From Actinopolyspora xinjiangensis (GTDB lineage Bacteria; Actinomycetota; Actinomycetes; Mycobacteriales; Pseudonocardiaceae), in assembly GCF_900104475.1 (NCBI RefSeq), contig NZ_FNJR01000002.1, forward strand, positions 310,001 through 374,000: 64,000 bases of DNA, in the 5' to 3' direction. Below, piece by piece: positions 45,311-55,894 of the stretch. Both the position numbers and the translations under genes were made by a program. The notes under the pieces were generated by a model. That model was not told the DNA's origin and did no database searches. It saw only the letters and a program-made list of their open reading frames with translations. Position 1 is the stretch's first letter, and each line of letters opens with the position of its first letter.

Positions 45311-47941
45311 TCACAGTCGGGGATCGACCGGGTCCGACTCCAGCGCCAGCACGGCCGAGACGCATTCGTGCAGCCGCCACAGCGGCTCCCCCTCGGCGAG
45401 CCGGTCGAGCGCTTCCAGGCCGAGGCCGTGCTCCCGCAGCGCGAGCGACCGCTTCCGCCCCAGCGAGCGCTTCCGAAGCCGTTCGAGGTTGTCCGGCTCG
45501 GTGTACTCGGGTCCGTAGACCAGCCGCAGGTACTCCCGTCCCCGCACCTTGACACCGGGCTGGACCAGGCCGTCGCGGCCGCGCGAGGCCGCCGTGCGCG
45601 GTTTGACGACCATACCCTCGCCACCTTCGGCGGTCAGCTCTTCCCACCACCGGGTGGCCGCCGCCACTGATTCGGCGTCATCGAGGTCGACCGAGCGGCG
45701 ACGGGTCACCCGGAAGAGGGTCGGATCGGCCTCGGCGAGCCGGTCGGCCGTGGTCAGGTGCCACTCGTGGTCGGTGCCGTGATACGTCCTCCCTTCACTG
45801 GCCAGGAGCTGGAACGGCGCGAACCGCATCCCCTCGGTGCCGCTGATGGGGTGGCAGTGCTCGCGGTAGGCCGAGCGGAAGCGTTCGACATCGGTGTGCT
45901 TGGCGCCGAAGCGATTCTCCAGCTCGGCGACGTCGAGGCCGCGCCGTCCCGCCTCCCGCAGGCTGTGCAGCGCTCCGGCCAGCGAGCTCTCGGCGGCCGT
46001 GGCGGTGGCTGCGTAGTGATCCCCGATCAGTCCGGCGGCCTTGGCGTTCCAGGGCAGCAACTCGGTGTCCAGCAGCAGCCAGTCGGTGTCGAGCTCGTCC
46101 CACAGCCCGATCCGCTCCACCGCCCCACGCAGCCCGGTCAGCAGGGTGTTCGAGGTCGCGGCGTCGAAGAACGCGCGACCGGTGCGCGTGTACACGGTGC
46201 CGGGCGTTCCCACCGGATCGGTGGCCGTGCCGAATCGCTCCCGAGCGGTGCGGGCGTCCCGGCAGAGCAGCACCACGGCGCGCGAGCCCATGTGTTTCTC
46301 CTGGCACACCAATTCCCGCACGCCCTGGCGCCGGTAGTCGGCGAACGCCCGCTCGGGGTGCTCCAGCAGCTGCCCCTCGGGCACCGTGCCGCAGGGAGCC
46401 ATCGTCGGCGGCAGGTAGGGCAGCACGCGCGGGTCCACCGCGAACCTGCTGAGTACTTCGAGGGCGGCGGCGGACTGCTCGGCTCCGATCGTCACCCGGC
46501 CGTGGTGTCTGGTGCGCACCACCCGGCGGCCGGTCACGTCGCCCAGGTCGAGGGTGCCGGGCTCGCGCCGCGGCGTCCGCTCGGGTGAGTTCTCCCGAGC
46601 CTCCCCGCCCCGCTCGTCCTGAGGGGCCGGGCGCAGCGGGTGGGCGGGTTCGCTGTACGTCCGTTCCGCCGGTACGGACACCGTCTCGCGCTCCGGATAG
46701 CGCAACGCCGTGAGTTCACCGCCGAACACGCATCCGGTGTCCAGGCACATGGTGTTGTTGACCCACTCCGCCTCGGGGACGGGTGTGTGCCCGTACAGCA
46801 CCATCGCCCTGCCCCGGTAGTCCTTCGCCCAGGGGTAGCGCACCGGCAGCCCCCGCTCGTCGGTCTCGCCGGTGGTGTCGCCGTACATCGCGAAGGCGCG
46901 CACCCGGCCGGACGCCCTGCCGTGGTAGCGCTCCGGCAGCCCGGCGTGCGCCACCACGAGGTCGCCCCCGTCGAGCACGTAGTGGGCCGTCAACCCGTCG
47001 CAGAAGTCACGGGCGCGCCGCCGGAACCCCTCGCCCTGCTCGGCGAGCTGGTCCAGCGTCTCCCGCAGTTCCTCCGAGACCCGTACCTTGCGGCCGTTCA
47101 GCGCCCTGACGAGCTTGTGCTCGTGGTTGCCGATCACCGCCAGCGCGTTGCCCGACTCCGCCATACCCATCGCCAGCCGGAGCACGCCCGCGCTGTCCGG
47201 TCCTCGGTCCACCAGGTCCCCGAGCAGGATCGCGCGTCTGCCCGCCGGGTGCTCGGCGTCGACCGCGCGCCCGGCCTCGTCGCGGCGCAGCCGGTAACCG
47301 AGCTTGTCCAGCAGCGCCTCCAGCTCGGCGCGGCAACCGTGCACGTCCCCGATCACGTCGAACGGGCCGGTGTCGGCGCGGCGGTTGTTGAACAACCGGG
47401 TCCACCGCGGCGTCGCGGAATCCACTTCGGACTCCTGTCGCAGCACGTGCACCCGGCGGAAGCCCTCCTTGCGTAGTCCTTTCAGCGACCTGCGCAGTTC
47501 CCGGTGCTGGCTCCGCACCACACCGGGATCGGGGGCCCCGACACGTTCGGCGTTGCGCCGCAGGCAAACCCCTTCGGGCAGGTCGAGCACCACCGCCACC
47601 GGCAGCACGTCGTGCTCGCGGGCGAGCCGGATCAGCGACTGCCTGGCATGCGCGCGCACGTTCGTGGCGTCCACCACCGTCACCCGTCCCGCGGCCAGTC
47701 GCTTGCCCGCGATGTAGTGCAGCACGTCGAAGGCGTCGGCGGTAGCGTCCTGGTCGCCCGGATCGTCTGCCACCATCGCCCGGCACCGGTCGCTCGACAG
47801 CACCTGGGTCGGCGAGAAGTGCCTGGCAGCGAAAGTGGACTTGCCGGAGCCGGAGGCGCCGATGAGCACGACCAGCGCCAGCTCCGGCAGGTCCAGTTCG
47901 ACCCCGCCCGTGTCGGTGGTCCCGTCCTCGGTCTCGGTCAT
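45311..47941 (-). CDS. pnkp: Bacterial Pnkp: RNA 5'-kinase / 2',3'-phosphatase / adenylyltransferase
   Basis: 876 residues from ATG 47941; a GTG one codon earlier has slightly better spacing to AAGGA. Three domains. (1) Kinase, about 22-180: P-loop LIGASGSGKSTFAARHF. (2) Calcineurin-like phosphatase, about 193-420: FDVIGDVHGC, LLGDLVDRGPDS, VIGNHEHKLV, VVAHAGLPERY and YGHTPVPE. (3) Ligase-like nucleotidyltransferase, about 470-876: nucleophile Lys549 in CQEKHMGSRAVVL, and EGMVVKPRT. Bacterial Pnkp heals cleaved RNA ends and, with Hen1, seals them after 3'-ribose methylation. It follows hen1 on the same strand by 84 bp. Confidence 0.95.
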   Translation of the reverse strand: MTETEDGTTDTGGVELDLPELALVVLIGASGSGKSTFAARHFSPTQVLSSDRCRAMVADDPGDQDATADAFDVLHYIAGKRLAAGRVTVVDATNVRAHARQSLIRLAREHDVLPVAVVLDLPEGVCLRRNAERVGAPDPGVVRSQHRELRRSLKGLRKEGFRRVHVLRQESEVDSATPRWTRLFNNRRADTGPFDVIGDVHGCRAELEALLDKLGYRLRRDEAGRAVDAEHPAGRRAILLGDLVDRGPDSAGVLRLAMGMAESGNALAVIGNHEHKLVRALNGRKVRVSEELRETLDQLAEQGEGFRRRARDFCDGLTAHYVLDGGDLVVAHAGLPERYHGRASGRVRAFAMYGDTTGETDERGLPVRYPWAKDYRGRAMVLYGHTPVPEAEWVNNTMCLDTGCVFGGELTALRYPERETVSVPAERTYSEPAHPLRPAPQDERGGEARENSPERTPRREPGTLDLGDVTGRRVVRTRHHGRVTIGAEQSAAALEVLSRFAVDPRVLPYLPPTMAPCGTVPEGQLLEHPERAFADYRRQGVRELVCQEKHMGSRAVVLLCRDARTARERFGTATDPVGTPGTVYTRTGRAFFDAATSNTLLTGLRGAVERIGLWDELDTDWLLLDTELLPWNAKAAGLIGDHYAATATAAESSLAGALHSLREAGRRGLDVAELENRFGAKHTDVERFRSAYREHCHPISGTEGMRFAPFQLLASEGRTYHGTDHEWHLTTADRLAEADPTLFRVTRRRSVDLDDAESVAAATRWWEELTAEGGEGMVVKPRTAASRGRDGLVQPGVKVRGREYLRLVYGPEYTEPDNLERLRKRSLGRKRSLALREHGLGLEALDRLAEGEPLWRLHECVSAVLALESDPVDPRL

Positions 47942-48025
47942 CACGCTGTGTCCTTGTCGGTGAGGGTGTTGGGGAGTCCTCGGAGCGCGGCTCCGACCCG
48001 GTGGCCGGTCCGCCGCTCGGCGGTG

Positions 48026-49420
48026 TCAGGGCTCCGCGGTGGGGCTCGGGGCGTCGGAACGGGTGAACACCGCCAGCTGGGTGGGCTGGCCGAGGCGCCG
48101 GTCGTGCTCGCCGATACCGCTCGACGTCACGGTGTAGCCGTGCTCTTCAGCGACCCGGCTGATCCATTCCTCGAACCCGGCGCGGTCGAACTCGAACCGG
48201 TGATCGGGGTGGCGCACCGTTCCCGCGAGGTCCGGGTAGCGCTCGTTGTACTCCGAGTTCGGTGTGGTGAGCACGACCTGGGCGGGGCGGGCGTGCCCGA
48301 ACACCGCGTGTTCCAGCGCGGGAAGCCGCTCCCGGTCGAGGTGCTCGACCACCTCCATGAGCACGACCGCCTCGTAGCCGAGCAGGCCGGAGTCGGTGTA
48401 GGTCAGCGCGGACTGCCGCAACCGGATCCGTTGCCGCTCCCGTTCCGAACGCCGCTCCAGTCCCAGGGTGCGCTCGGCCGCGCGCAGCGCTCGGCTGGAG
48501 ACGTCGACCCCCAGCACGTCGGTGAACTCCGGGTCGTCCAGCAGGTCCCGCAGCAACCTGCCGTCGCCGCAGCCCAGATCGGCCACCGTCCGAACTCCCC
48601 GGGAGCGCAGCACTTCCAGCACGGTGGCCCGGCGTTGCGCCGCCAACGGCCGCGTTCCGCCGGTTCGCTCCTCGGGTTCGGCCCCGTCACCGGTCAGTCG
48701 ACGCAGCGCCTCGTCCACCAGCGGCCGCGCGTGCACCAGGTAGCGCCCGCTGATCAGCTCCCGCTCGGGGTGACCGGCCAGCCAGGCGCCGCCCGCCCGC
48801 AGCAGCTTGTCGATCTCCTCCTGGCCGACCCAGTAGTGTTTGGCGTCGTCGAGCACGGGAAGCAGCACGTAGAGCTGGTTCAGTGTCTCGGAGACGGTGT
48901 GCTCGCCGCGCAGGAGCAAGCGTCCGTGGCGGGTCCCGCCCCAGTCGGGGTCGCGCAGCACCTCGTACTCGACCTCCCAGCCCAGCGGCTCGAACAGGCG
49001 GCGCGGCAGTTCCGGCTCACCGCCGTGCGGCACGGCGGGCAGCTCGATGCGCAGCGGCACCGCTCGAGTGACCAGGTCGGGGCGTGCCTCGCAGCGTGCG
49101 GCCAGCGCGGTTCGGAACACCCTGCCCAGCGCCACCGCCAGCAGTGAGGAGGCCACGTAGGGGCGGTCGTTGACGTAGGGCCCCAGCGCCCACGAACCTC
49201 CTTGGCGGGCCTGCCGCGCCAGTTCGATCGGGTCGGTCTCCAGCAGCAACGCCACGGTGCACTCGTGCTCGTCGGCGCGCGGGTAGAACACGTGCGCCTC
49301 ACCGGCGGTCACGCCGAACGACCGCACCCGGTCCGGGTGCTTGTGCAGCAGGAACCCCAGGTCGCTGGCCGGTCGCTCCCCCATGGTGGTGCTCAACGTC
49401 AACAACACGGGTACCAGCAT
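48026..49420 (-). CDS. hen1: Hen1 RNA 3'-terminal 2'-O-methyltransferase
   Basis: 464 residues from ATG 49420 (MLVPVLLTLSTTMGE; the frame is open to 49585 but unlike the family). The N-terminal Pnkp-activating region has the conserved opening PASDLGFLLHKHPDRV and GPYVNDRPYVASSLLAVALG. The C-terminal methyltransferase has SAM-binding VADLGCGDGRLLRDLL and the Hen1 metal motif MEVVEHLDRERLPALE (Glu-x-x-Glu-His). It methylates the 2'-OH at a cleavage site before ligation, which immunises the repaired RNA against the same ribotoxin. It forms a heterotetramer with Pnkp in characterised species. The pair is inserted between the Rv1083 and Rv1084 counterparts. Confidence 0.94.
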   Translation of the reverse strand: MLVPVLLTLSTTMGERPASDLGFLLHKHPDRVRSFGVTAGEAHVFYPRADEHECTVALLLETDPIELARQARQGGSWALGPYVNDRPYVASSLLAVALGRVFRTALAARCEARPDLVTRAVPLRIELPAVPHGGEPELPRRLFEPLGWEVEYEVLRDPDWGGTRHGRLLLRGEHTVSETLNQLYVLLPVLDDAKHYWVGQEEIDKLLRAGGAWLAGHPERELISGRYLVHARPLVDEALRRLTGDGAEPEERTGGTRPLAAQRRATVLEVLRSRGVRTVADLGCGDGRLLRDLLDDPEFTDVLGVDVSSRALRAAERTLGLERRSERERQRIRLRQSALTYTDSGLLGYEAVVLMEVVEHLDRERLPALEHAVFGHARPAQVVLTTPNSEYNERYPDLAGTVRHPDHRFEFDRAGFEEWISRVAEEHGYTVTSSGIGEHDRRLGQPTQLAVFTRSDAPSPTAEP

Positions 49421-49612
49421 GCCTCGCGGCGCGTGTCGCACGCAGCCGATTTCCGACGCGAACCGGCCGTTGTCCCCGGCCGGCAAGGGGCCGCCGGAAG
49501 CCGGAGCGAAGAGGCCCGATCCGCCGGAACTCGGTGCCGGTCCCGAGCTCCGGGTTTTACTGTGGGGCCGTTGAAGATCGAACACCTCTCCGGTCCCGGT
49601 GACAGGCTCGGT

Positions 49613-50616
49613 ATGTGGGGGCGACGGCTGCGAACGGCGCTCTACCTGTGCGGGGTCGCCGGGGTGGCTTCGGTGCTGTGGGCGGGCAGCCTCGGGATCG
49701 ACCTGTTAACCCCGTGGGCGCAGCTGTCGGCGTTGCGGCCGCAGTTGAACGTGCTGGTCCTGCTGTTCGCCGTGGTGCCGTTGTGGCGGCGACGCTTCGT
49801 GATCTCGGCGCTGACGCTGGTCACCGCGCTGATTTCCACGATCGGGATGCTGCCCCCGACCTGGGGGACGAGCGGTTCGGTTTCCTCCGGTTCCGGCTCG
49901 GTCGGGATAGCCGTCTTCAACGTTTCCGCCGACGGTGCCGACCCGGCCGAGATCGCCCGGGAGATCCGGCGCGCCGATCCGGAGGTGGTCTCACTGCCCG
50001 AGGCCTCCAGGGACTATGCGGGAAAGCTGGTCCTACTGCTCGCCCGCACCGGGGACGAGTACGTATACGAGACACACGCTCCCCTGGTTGGCGACGTCGA
50101 GCACCCGACGCGCAGGCGGACCGGTCCTTACCCCACCTCGTTGCTGGTGAAACCGGAGCTGCGGCCGGAGTTCGGCACCGAAAAAGTCACGGGCTTGCTG
50201 GGCACCATCGACGCGAAGATCAGGGGTTCGGCGGTGACCTGGCACGTGGCCGCCGTGCACCCCCCCCGCCGCCGCTTCCGGGAGGAACGTCGGGATGGCG
50301 GGTCGGTCACGATCTGCTCGAGGAGTACTGTGATTTCGAGCGGCCGTTCGTGCTCGCCGGGGACTTCAACTCCACGCTGAACCAGGGGCCGATGCGGCGA
50401 CTGACCTCCAACGGATGCACGGACGTCGGCCGCACCGCGGGTACCGGGTTGAGCACGACCTGGCCGTCCTCCCTGCCCGAGTTCCTCGGGATCACGATCG
50501 ACCACGTGCTCGTCGGCGGCAGCGAGGTCGGCGCCGCCGACTACCGGACGGTCGACATCAGCGGAACCGACCACAGGGGACTGATCACCGAGGTGGAACT
50601 GCCCGGAGTGGACTGA
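49613..50616 (+). pseudogene. EEP-superfamily (endonuclease/exonuclease/phosphatase) gene with frameshift
   Basis: The first part starts at ATG 49613 with three hydrophobic helices (YLCGVAGVASVLWAG and following), then an EEP domain: VGIAVFNVSADGADPAEIAR, DPEVVSLPEASRDYAG and VTWHVAAVHPP. Just after that, at a run of eight C (50260-50267), the frame is lost. The conserved remainder continues in another frame: EEYCDFERPFVLAGDFNSTL, GITIDHVLVGGS and the DISGTDHRGLITEVEL end. One extra C or two fewer would restore a 333-334-residue protein. A rare TTA codon lies at 49706-49708. It is either a pseudogene, a slippage-switchable gene or a sequence error. Product if intact: a membrane-anchored phosphodiesterase-like protein. 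Confidence 0.85.
50260..50267 (+). repeat. C8 homopolymer at the EEP frameshift
   Basis: Eight consecutive C at the exact position where the EEP reading frame changes from one phase to the other. Nine or six C would keep His-Pro-Pro...Leu-Pro-Gly-Gly in one frame. Confidence 0.9.
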
Positions 50617-50714
50617 TCCGGTTCCGGTGACCGCCTTCGGCCGTTCCGAGGGGAGAGCGACGTCACGTCGCAGCCGCTCAGGAGCGCTCCGGCTACCCGG
50701 CGTCGCCCCGGCCG

Positions 50715-50742
50715 CTCACGAGCTCGTGAGAGGTTCCGCCAC
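50715..50742. repeat. Terminal fragment of the hairpin repeat family
   Basis: The perfect palindrome CTCACGAGCTCGTGAG (50715-50730) runs directly into AGGTTCCGCCAC, the conserved outer end of the dispersed repeat. Only this end is recognisable, so it is a remnant or a related smaller element. Confidence 0.5.
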
Positions 50743-50830
50743 CCGCACGACCCTGCGGATCGAGCCGATGAAGTCCCAGTGACTACGGGGCTTCTCGGCG
50801 CCGGGACCGTCGGCGTGGGACGCTGCGGGT

Positions 50831-52876
<2,046 letters not shown>

Positions 52877-52918
52877 GCGCGCCCGGCCGACGTGGGGTTT
52901 CTCCCGAGGTGAGGGCTC

Positions 52919-52949
52919 CGGGAGGCGATTCCGGTGGACTCGCCTCCCG
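52919..52949. terminator. 10-bp hairpin between the YyaL-type gene and hemolysin III
   Basis: CGGGAGGCGA at 52919-52928 pairs perfectly with TCGCCTCCCG at 52940-52949, between converging genes. Confidence 0.75.
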
Positions 52950-52991
52950 TGGTCCGCGGGCTCGGCAGGCCCTTCGGAAGTACCGGGCTCC

Positions 52992-53672
52992 TCAGGAGTA
53001 CAGCGCCAGCCAGATGGCGATGTGGTGGCAGATCGCCGCCGCCGAGACCGCCGCGTGGAAGAACTCGTGGTAACCGAACACCTTCGGCCACGGGTCGGGA
53101 CGGCGCAGCGCGTAGCAGATCGCACCGCCGGTATAGAGCACGCCGCCGACCAGCAGCAGTACCAGCGCCGCGACGCCCGCGTTGCTCAGCAGGTCGGGCA
53201 GCACGAAGACCGCGACCCAGCCGAGGGCGATGTAGACGGGCACCCCCACCCAGCGCGGGGCGTGCGGCCAGGCCAGTTTGAGCACCACACCACCCAGCGC
53301 GCCGCCCCACACCACCGCCAGCACCACGGTGGCGGTGGTGGGACGCATCGCCAGCATCGCCAGCGGCGTGTAGGTACCGGCGATGAACAGGAAGATCATC
53401 GAGTGGTCGAGGCGGCGCATCGTGGTTCGCGCGCCGTCGGTTCGCCAGGTCCTGCGGTGGTAGAGCGCGCTGACCCCGAACAGCCCGAGCACCGTCACGA
53501 CGTAGACGGAGGTCCCCAGCGCGGCCCGCGCGGACACGGTGGCGCCCGCCAGCGCTATCAGGGCCGCTCCCGAGGCCAGGGCGCCGAGCGCGGACCACAG
53601 GTGGATCCAGCCGCGCAGCTTGGGTTTGGTCTGGGCCGAGGGCTCTCGTTTGGTGAGGCTCGCTGGTGGCAC
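52992..53672 (-). CDS. Hemolysin III / PAQR-family membrane protein
   Basis: 226 residues from GTG 53672; a GTG at 53729 would give 245, and neither has a Shine-Dalgarno, so the start is open. Seven membrane helices with the family's metal motifs: GLFGVSALYHRRTW, MRRLDHSMIFLFIAGTYTP and VFGYHEFFHAAVSAAAICHH (His cluster). PAQR proteins are ceramidase-like zinc hydrolases or membrane-lipid sensors; haemolytic activity should not be assumed. Counterpart of Rv1085c. Divergent from the prenyl synthase. Confidence 0.88.
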   Translation of the reverse strand: MPPASLTKREPSAQTKPKLRGWIHLWSALGALASGAALIALAGATVSARAALGTSVYVVTVLGLFGVSALYHRRTWRTDGARTTMRRLDHSMIFLFIAGTYTPLAMLAMRPTTATVVLAVVWGGALGGVVLKLAWPHAPRWVGVPVYIALGWVAVFVLPDLLSNAGVAALVLLLVGGVLYTGGAICYALRRPDPWPKVFGYHEFFHAAVSAAAICHHIAIWLALYS

Positions 53673-53836
53673 GGTTCGAGCGTACTGGAAGGAGGTTTCG
53701 CGCTCGGTCCGAGAGGTCTTCGTCCTCACCTCGGTCGGGGCGGTTCGTGCCGGGCCGGACGAGCACGGGAGTCGGGTCGGATGGATGCTGTGGTCGCTTG
53801 TCGGCGTTGTCGAGCCTCCGCGTAGTCTCGTGGAAC

Positions 53837-54613
53837 GTGGCGTTGAGACTTCGGCTGCGGGAACTCGTCTACGATCTCTACGAGCGGCGGTTGCGTCGTC
53901 AGCTGGCGGGGGCGCAGCGCCCCAGACATGTCGGCGTGATCCTGGACGGCAATCGTCGGTGGGCGAGAGAGGCCGGTTTCGACGCCGATTACGGTCACCG
54001 CGCCGGAGCGCGCAAGATCTCGGACTTCCTCGGTTGGTGCAGGGAGAGCGAGGTGGAGGTGGTCACGCTGTGGCTGCTGTCCACCGACAACCTCCGGCGT
54101 GCCAGCAAGGAGGTCGACTCGCTGCTGGAGATCATCGCCGGTGTGGTGGAGGAGATCACCCAGCCCGGCACGCCGTGGCGAGTGCGCATCGTGGGGGCGA
54201 TGGAGCTGTTGCCGACCGAGATCGCCGCCAGGATCTCGGCGGCCGCGCTGCGGACCGAGAACCGGGGCGGGATGCAGGTCAATGTGGCGGTCGGTTACGG
54301 CGGCAGGCAGGAGATCGCCGACGCGGTGCGCAAGATGCTGCAACGGCACGCCGAGGCGGGAACCACCATCGAGGAGTTGGCCGAGGTGCTCGATGTCGAC
54401 CACATCGCCGAACACCTCTACACTTCCGGCCAGCCCGATCCGGAGCTGTTGATCCGCACCTCGGGCGAGCAGCGGTTGTCCGGTTTCATGCTCTGGCAGT
54501 CGGCCCACTCGGAGTTCTGGTTCTGCGAGACCTACTGGCCCGCTTTCCGGCGGGTGGACTTCCTCCGCGCCTTGCGGAACTTCGCGGCTCGGCACCGCCG
54601 GTTCGGTAACTGA
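53837..54613 (+). CDS. Short-chain (Z)-prenyl diphosphate synthase (UppS family)
   Basis: 258 residues from GTG 53837, chosen because homology begins there (MALRLRLRELVYDLYERR); the Shine-Dalgarno is weak. Catalytic Asp in HVGVILDGNRRWAREAGFDA; YGHRAGARKISDFLGWC; TLWLLSTDNLRRASKEV; and the C-terminal LLIRTSGEQRLSGFMLWQSA with EFWFCETYWPAFRRVDFL. It is the counterpart of Rv1086, which makes the short omega,E,Z-farnesyl diphosphate that primes decaprenyl phosphate synthesis. A longer-chain product is possible, since product length is not readable here with certainty. Confidence 0.9.
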   Translation: MALRLRLRELVYDLYERRLRRQLAGAQRPRHVGVILDGNRRWAREAGFDADYGHRAGARKISDFLGWCRESEVEVVTLWLLSTDNLRRASKEVDSLLEIIAGVVEEITQPGTPWRVRIVGAMELLPTEIAARISAAALRTENRGGMQVNVAVGYGGRQEIADAVRKMLQRHAEAGTTIEELAEVLDVDHIAEHLYTSGQPDPELLIRTSGEQRLSGFMLWQSAHSEFWFCETYWPAFRRVDFLRALRNFAARHRRFGN

Positions 54614-54699
54614 CGCGTTGGTCTCCGGGCGAGTGCGCCGGGCTTCGACTCGCGTTGTGTCGATGTCCGAGCACCTAAGGCGATCCCGCCGAACGCGAA

Positions 54700-54733
54700 G
54701 AGCGGGGCCGGACCGCGGTGTCCGACCCCGCTC
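54700..54733. terminator. Bidirectional hairpin between prenyl synthase and chaplin-like gene
   Basis: GAGCGGGGCCGGAC (54700-54713) pairs with GTCCGACCCCGCTC (54720-54733) with a single mismatch and a 6-nt loop. Converging genes lie on either side. Confidence 0.75.
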
Positions 54734-54775
54734 CTGTCATCCCGTGACTTCGGGACCAACCGGGTTCACCCGAGT

Positions 54776-55033
54776 TCAGCTGTGGTGACCGGCCTTGGGG
54801 TGGTCCACGACCGGGGCGTTGACGCACTGGGAGGGCTGCGCGTGCAGCAGGTTGACGACCGCGCCCAGCACGGCGACGTTGTTGCCGCACAGCTGGACCG
54901 GCAGCACGCTCAGGTTGTTGTCGTTGAGCACGTTGATGCCGTCGTTGTCCTTGGAGTCGGCACTGGCGACGGGGGCCATGGCCATCATTCCGGCGGCGGC
55001 GATGCCAGTGGCCGCGACGGTCTTCTTCAGCAT
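54776..55033 (-). CDS. Chaplin-like secreted surface peptide 1
   Basis: 85 residues from ATG 55033, with AAGGAGAA upstream. The signal peptide (about 1-26, MLKKTVAATGIAAAGMMAMA, cleavage after ASA) gives a mature peptide of about 59 residues. The hydrophobic core NLSVLPVQLCGNNVAVLGAV with the CGNxVxVLG pattern and a second Cys in SQCVN is that of chaplin domains. Streptomyces chaplins assemble into amyloid films on aerial hyphae. A His/Lys tail (APVVDHPKAGHHS) follows. Missing are the repeated GN motifs of typical chaplins, so chaplin-like is the safe label. It is 85% or more alike, by eye, to the next gene in the signal and C-terminal halves. Confidence 0.8.
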   Translation of the reverse strand: MLKKTVAATGIAAAGMMAMAPVASADSKDNDGINVLNDNNLSVLPVQLCGNNVAVLGAVVNLLHAQPSQCVNAPVVDHPKAGHHS

Positions 55034-55305
55034 GGGAGGTTCTCCTTCGATTCGCACGTCGTTTTCCGACGATTCCCACCGGATCGGGCGGCGAGCGCCT
55101 CTACCGTAGGGGAGTGTTTCGTTGTGGCGTGAACCGGAACGAATCCGCCGATTCGTTCGTCGGATTCGCCTTCGCGTCCACGTGAAAGAAACGCAACCGG
55201 TACTACCCGGAATGTTTGCGTTCGGGTCGCCGCCGAATCCGCAATGGACGGCTTCCCGTCCGGGGCCGTCCATTCCGGATCATCCGCTTCGCGACTGAGA
55301 GGTGA

Positions 55306-55557
55306 TCAGCTGCCCGCCTTGGGGTGGTCCACGACCGGGGCGTTGACGCACTGGGAGGGCTGTGCGGCCAGGATGTTGGCGACCACGCCGAGCACGGCGA
55401 TGTTGTTGCCGCACGCCTGGATCGGAACGGCGCTGATGTTGTTGTCGTTCAGGAGGTTGATGCCGTCGTTGTCCTTGGAGTCGGCACTGGCGACGGGGGC
55501 CATGGCCATCATTCCGGCGGCGGCGATGCCGGTGGCCGCGACGGTCTTCTTCAGCAC
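55306..55557 (-). CDS. Chaplin-like secreted surface peptide 2
   Basis: 83 residues from GTG 55557, with AAGGAG upstream. Signal peptide identical in the first 25 residues or so to paralog 1. The mature part DNDGINLLNDNNISAVPIQA continues with CGNNIAVLGVVANIL and SQCVNAPVVDHPKAGS. The two Cys positions are conserved; substitutions are conservative hydrophobic changes. A tandem duplicate of the previous gene with a different start codon. It probably has its own promoter in the A/T-rich stretch at 55690-55750. Confidence 0.8.
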   Translation of the reverse strand: MLKKTVAATGIAAAGMMAMAPVASADSKDNDGINLLNDNNISAVPIQACGNNIAVLGVVANILAAQPSQCVNAPVVDHPKAGS

Positions 55558-55894
55558 TTTACTCGCTCCTTGTCGGTACGGGTGATTCGTGGAACGCGAT
55601 CCACGCGACGGAACCCCAGCAAATTCCGCCGTGGGCGCGCACACGAGAGAAACCTATCGAGTGCATGATCGCGAGGAAAGCTCCGTAACACCATCGTGTA
55701 AATATCTAATCGGGGGTATAAAGGTATCTTTCGGGTGATACAAGAAAAGGGAACCCGTTGCCGAGCATTGTTCGTCCAGCCGCTTCCTCGGCGACACCGC
55801 CGTTCGAAGGACACACCGCCGGAGTCTCCCGCTCCACGGGGCGCGCCGCGCGGAAGTCCGCCCCCGGAGCCGTTGTGTCCGCTATCCTGCGACT
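55558..55894. other. Intergenic region upstream of chaplin-like 2, A/T-rich
   Basis: About 340 bp. The stretch 55690-55750 (including GTGTAAATATCTAATC and GGGTATAAAGGTATC) is the most A/T-rich sequence nearby and a plausible promoter/regulator zone for the chaplin-like genes or the divergent DUF885 gene. No coding frame supported. Confidence 0.45.

Noticed and set aside
49615-50616. The second EEP frame as an independent gene starting at GTG 49615
   Set aside because: Its first 200 codons are noise in the shadow of the real frame. Only the part after the C8 run carries EEP motifs, so it is the tail of the same gene.
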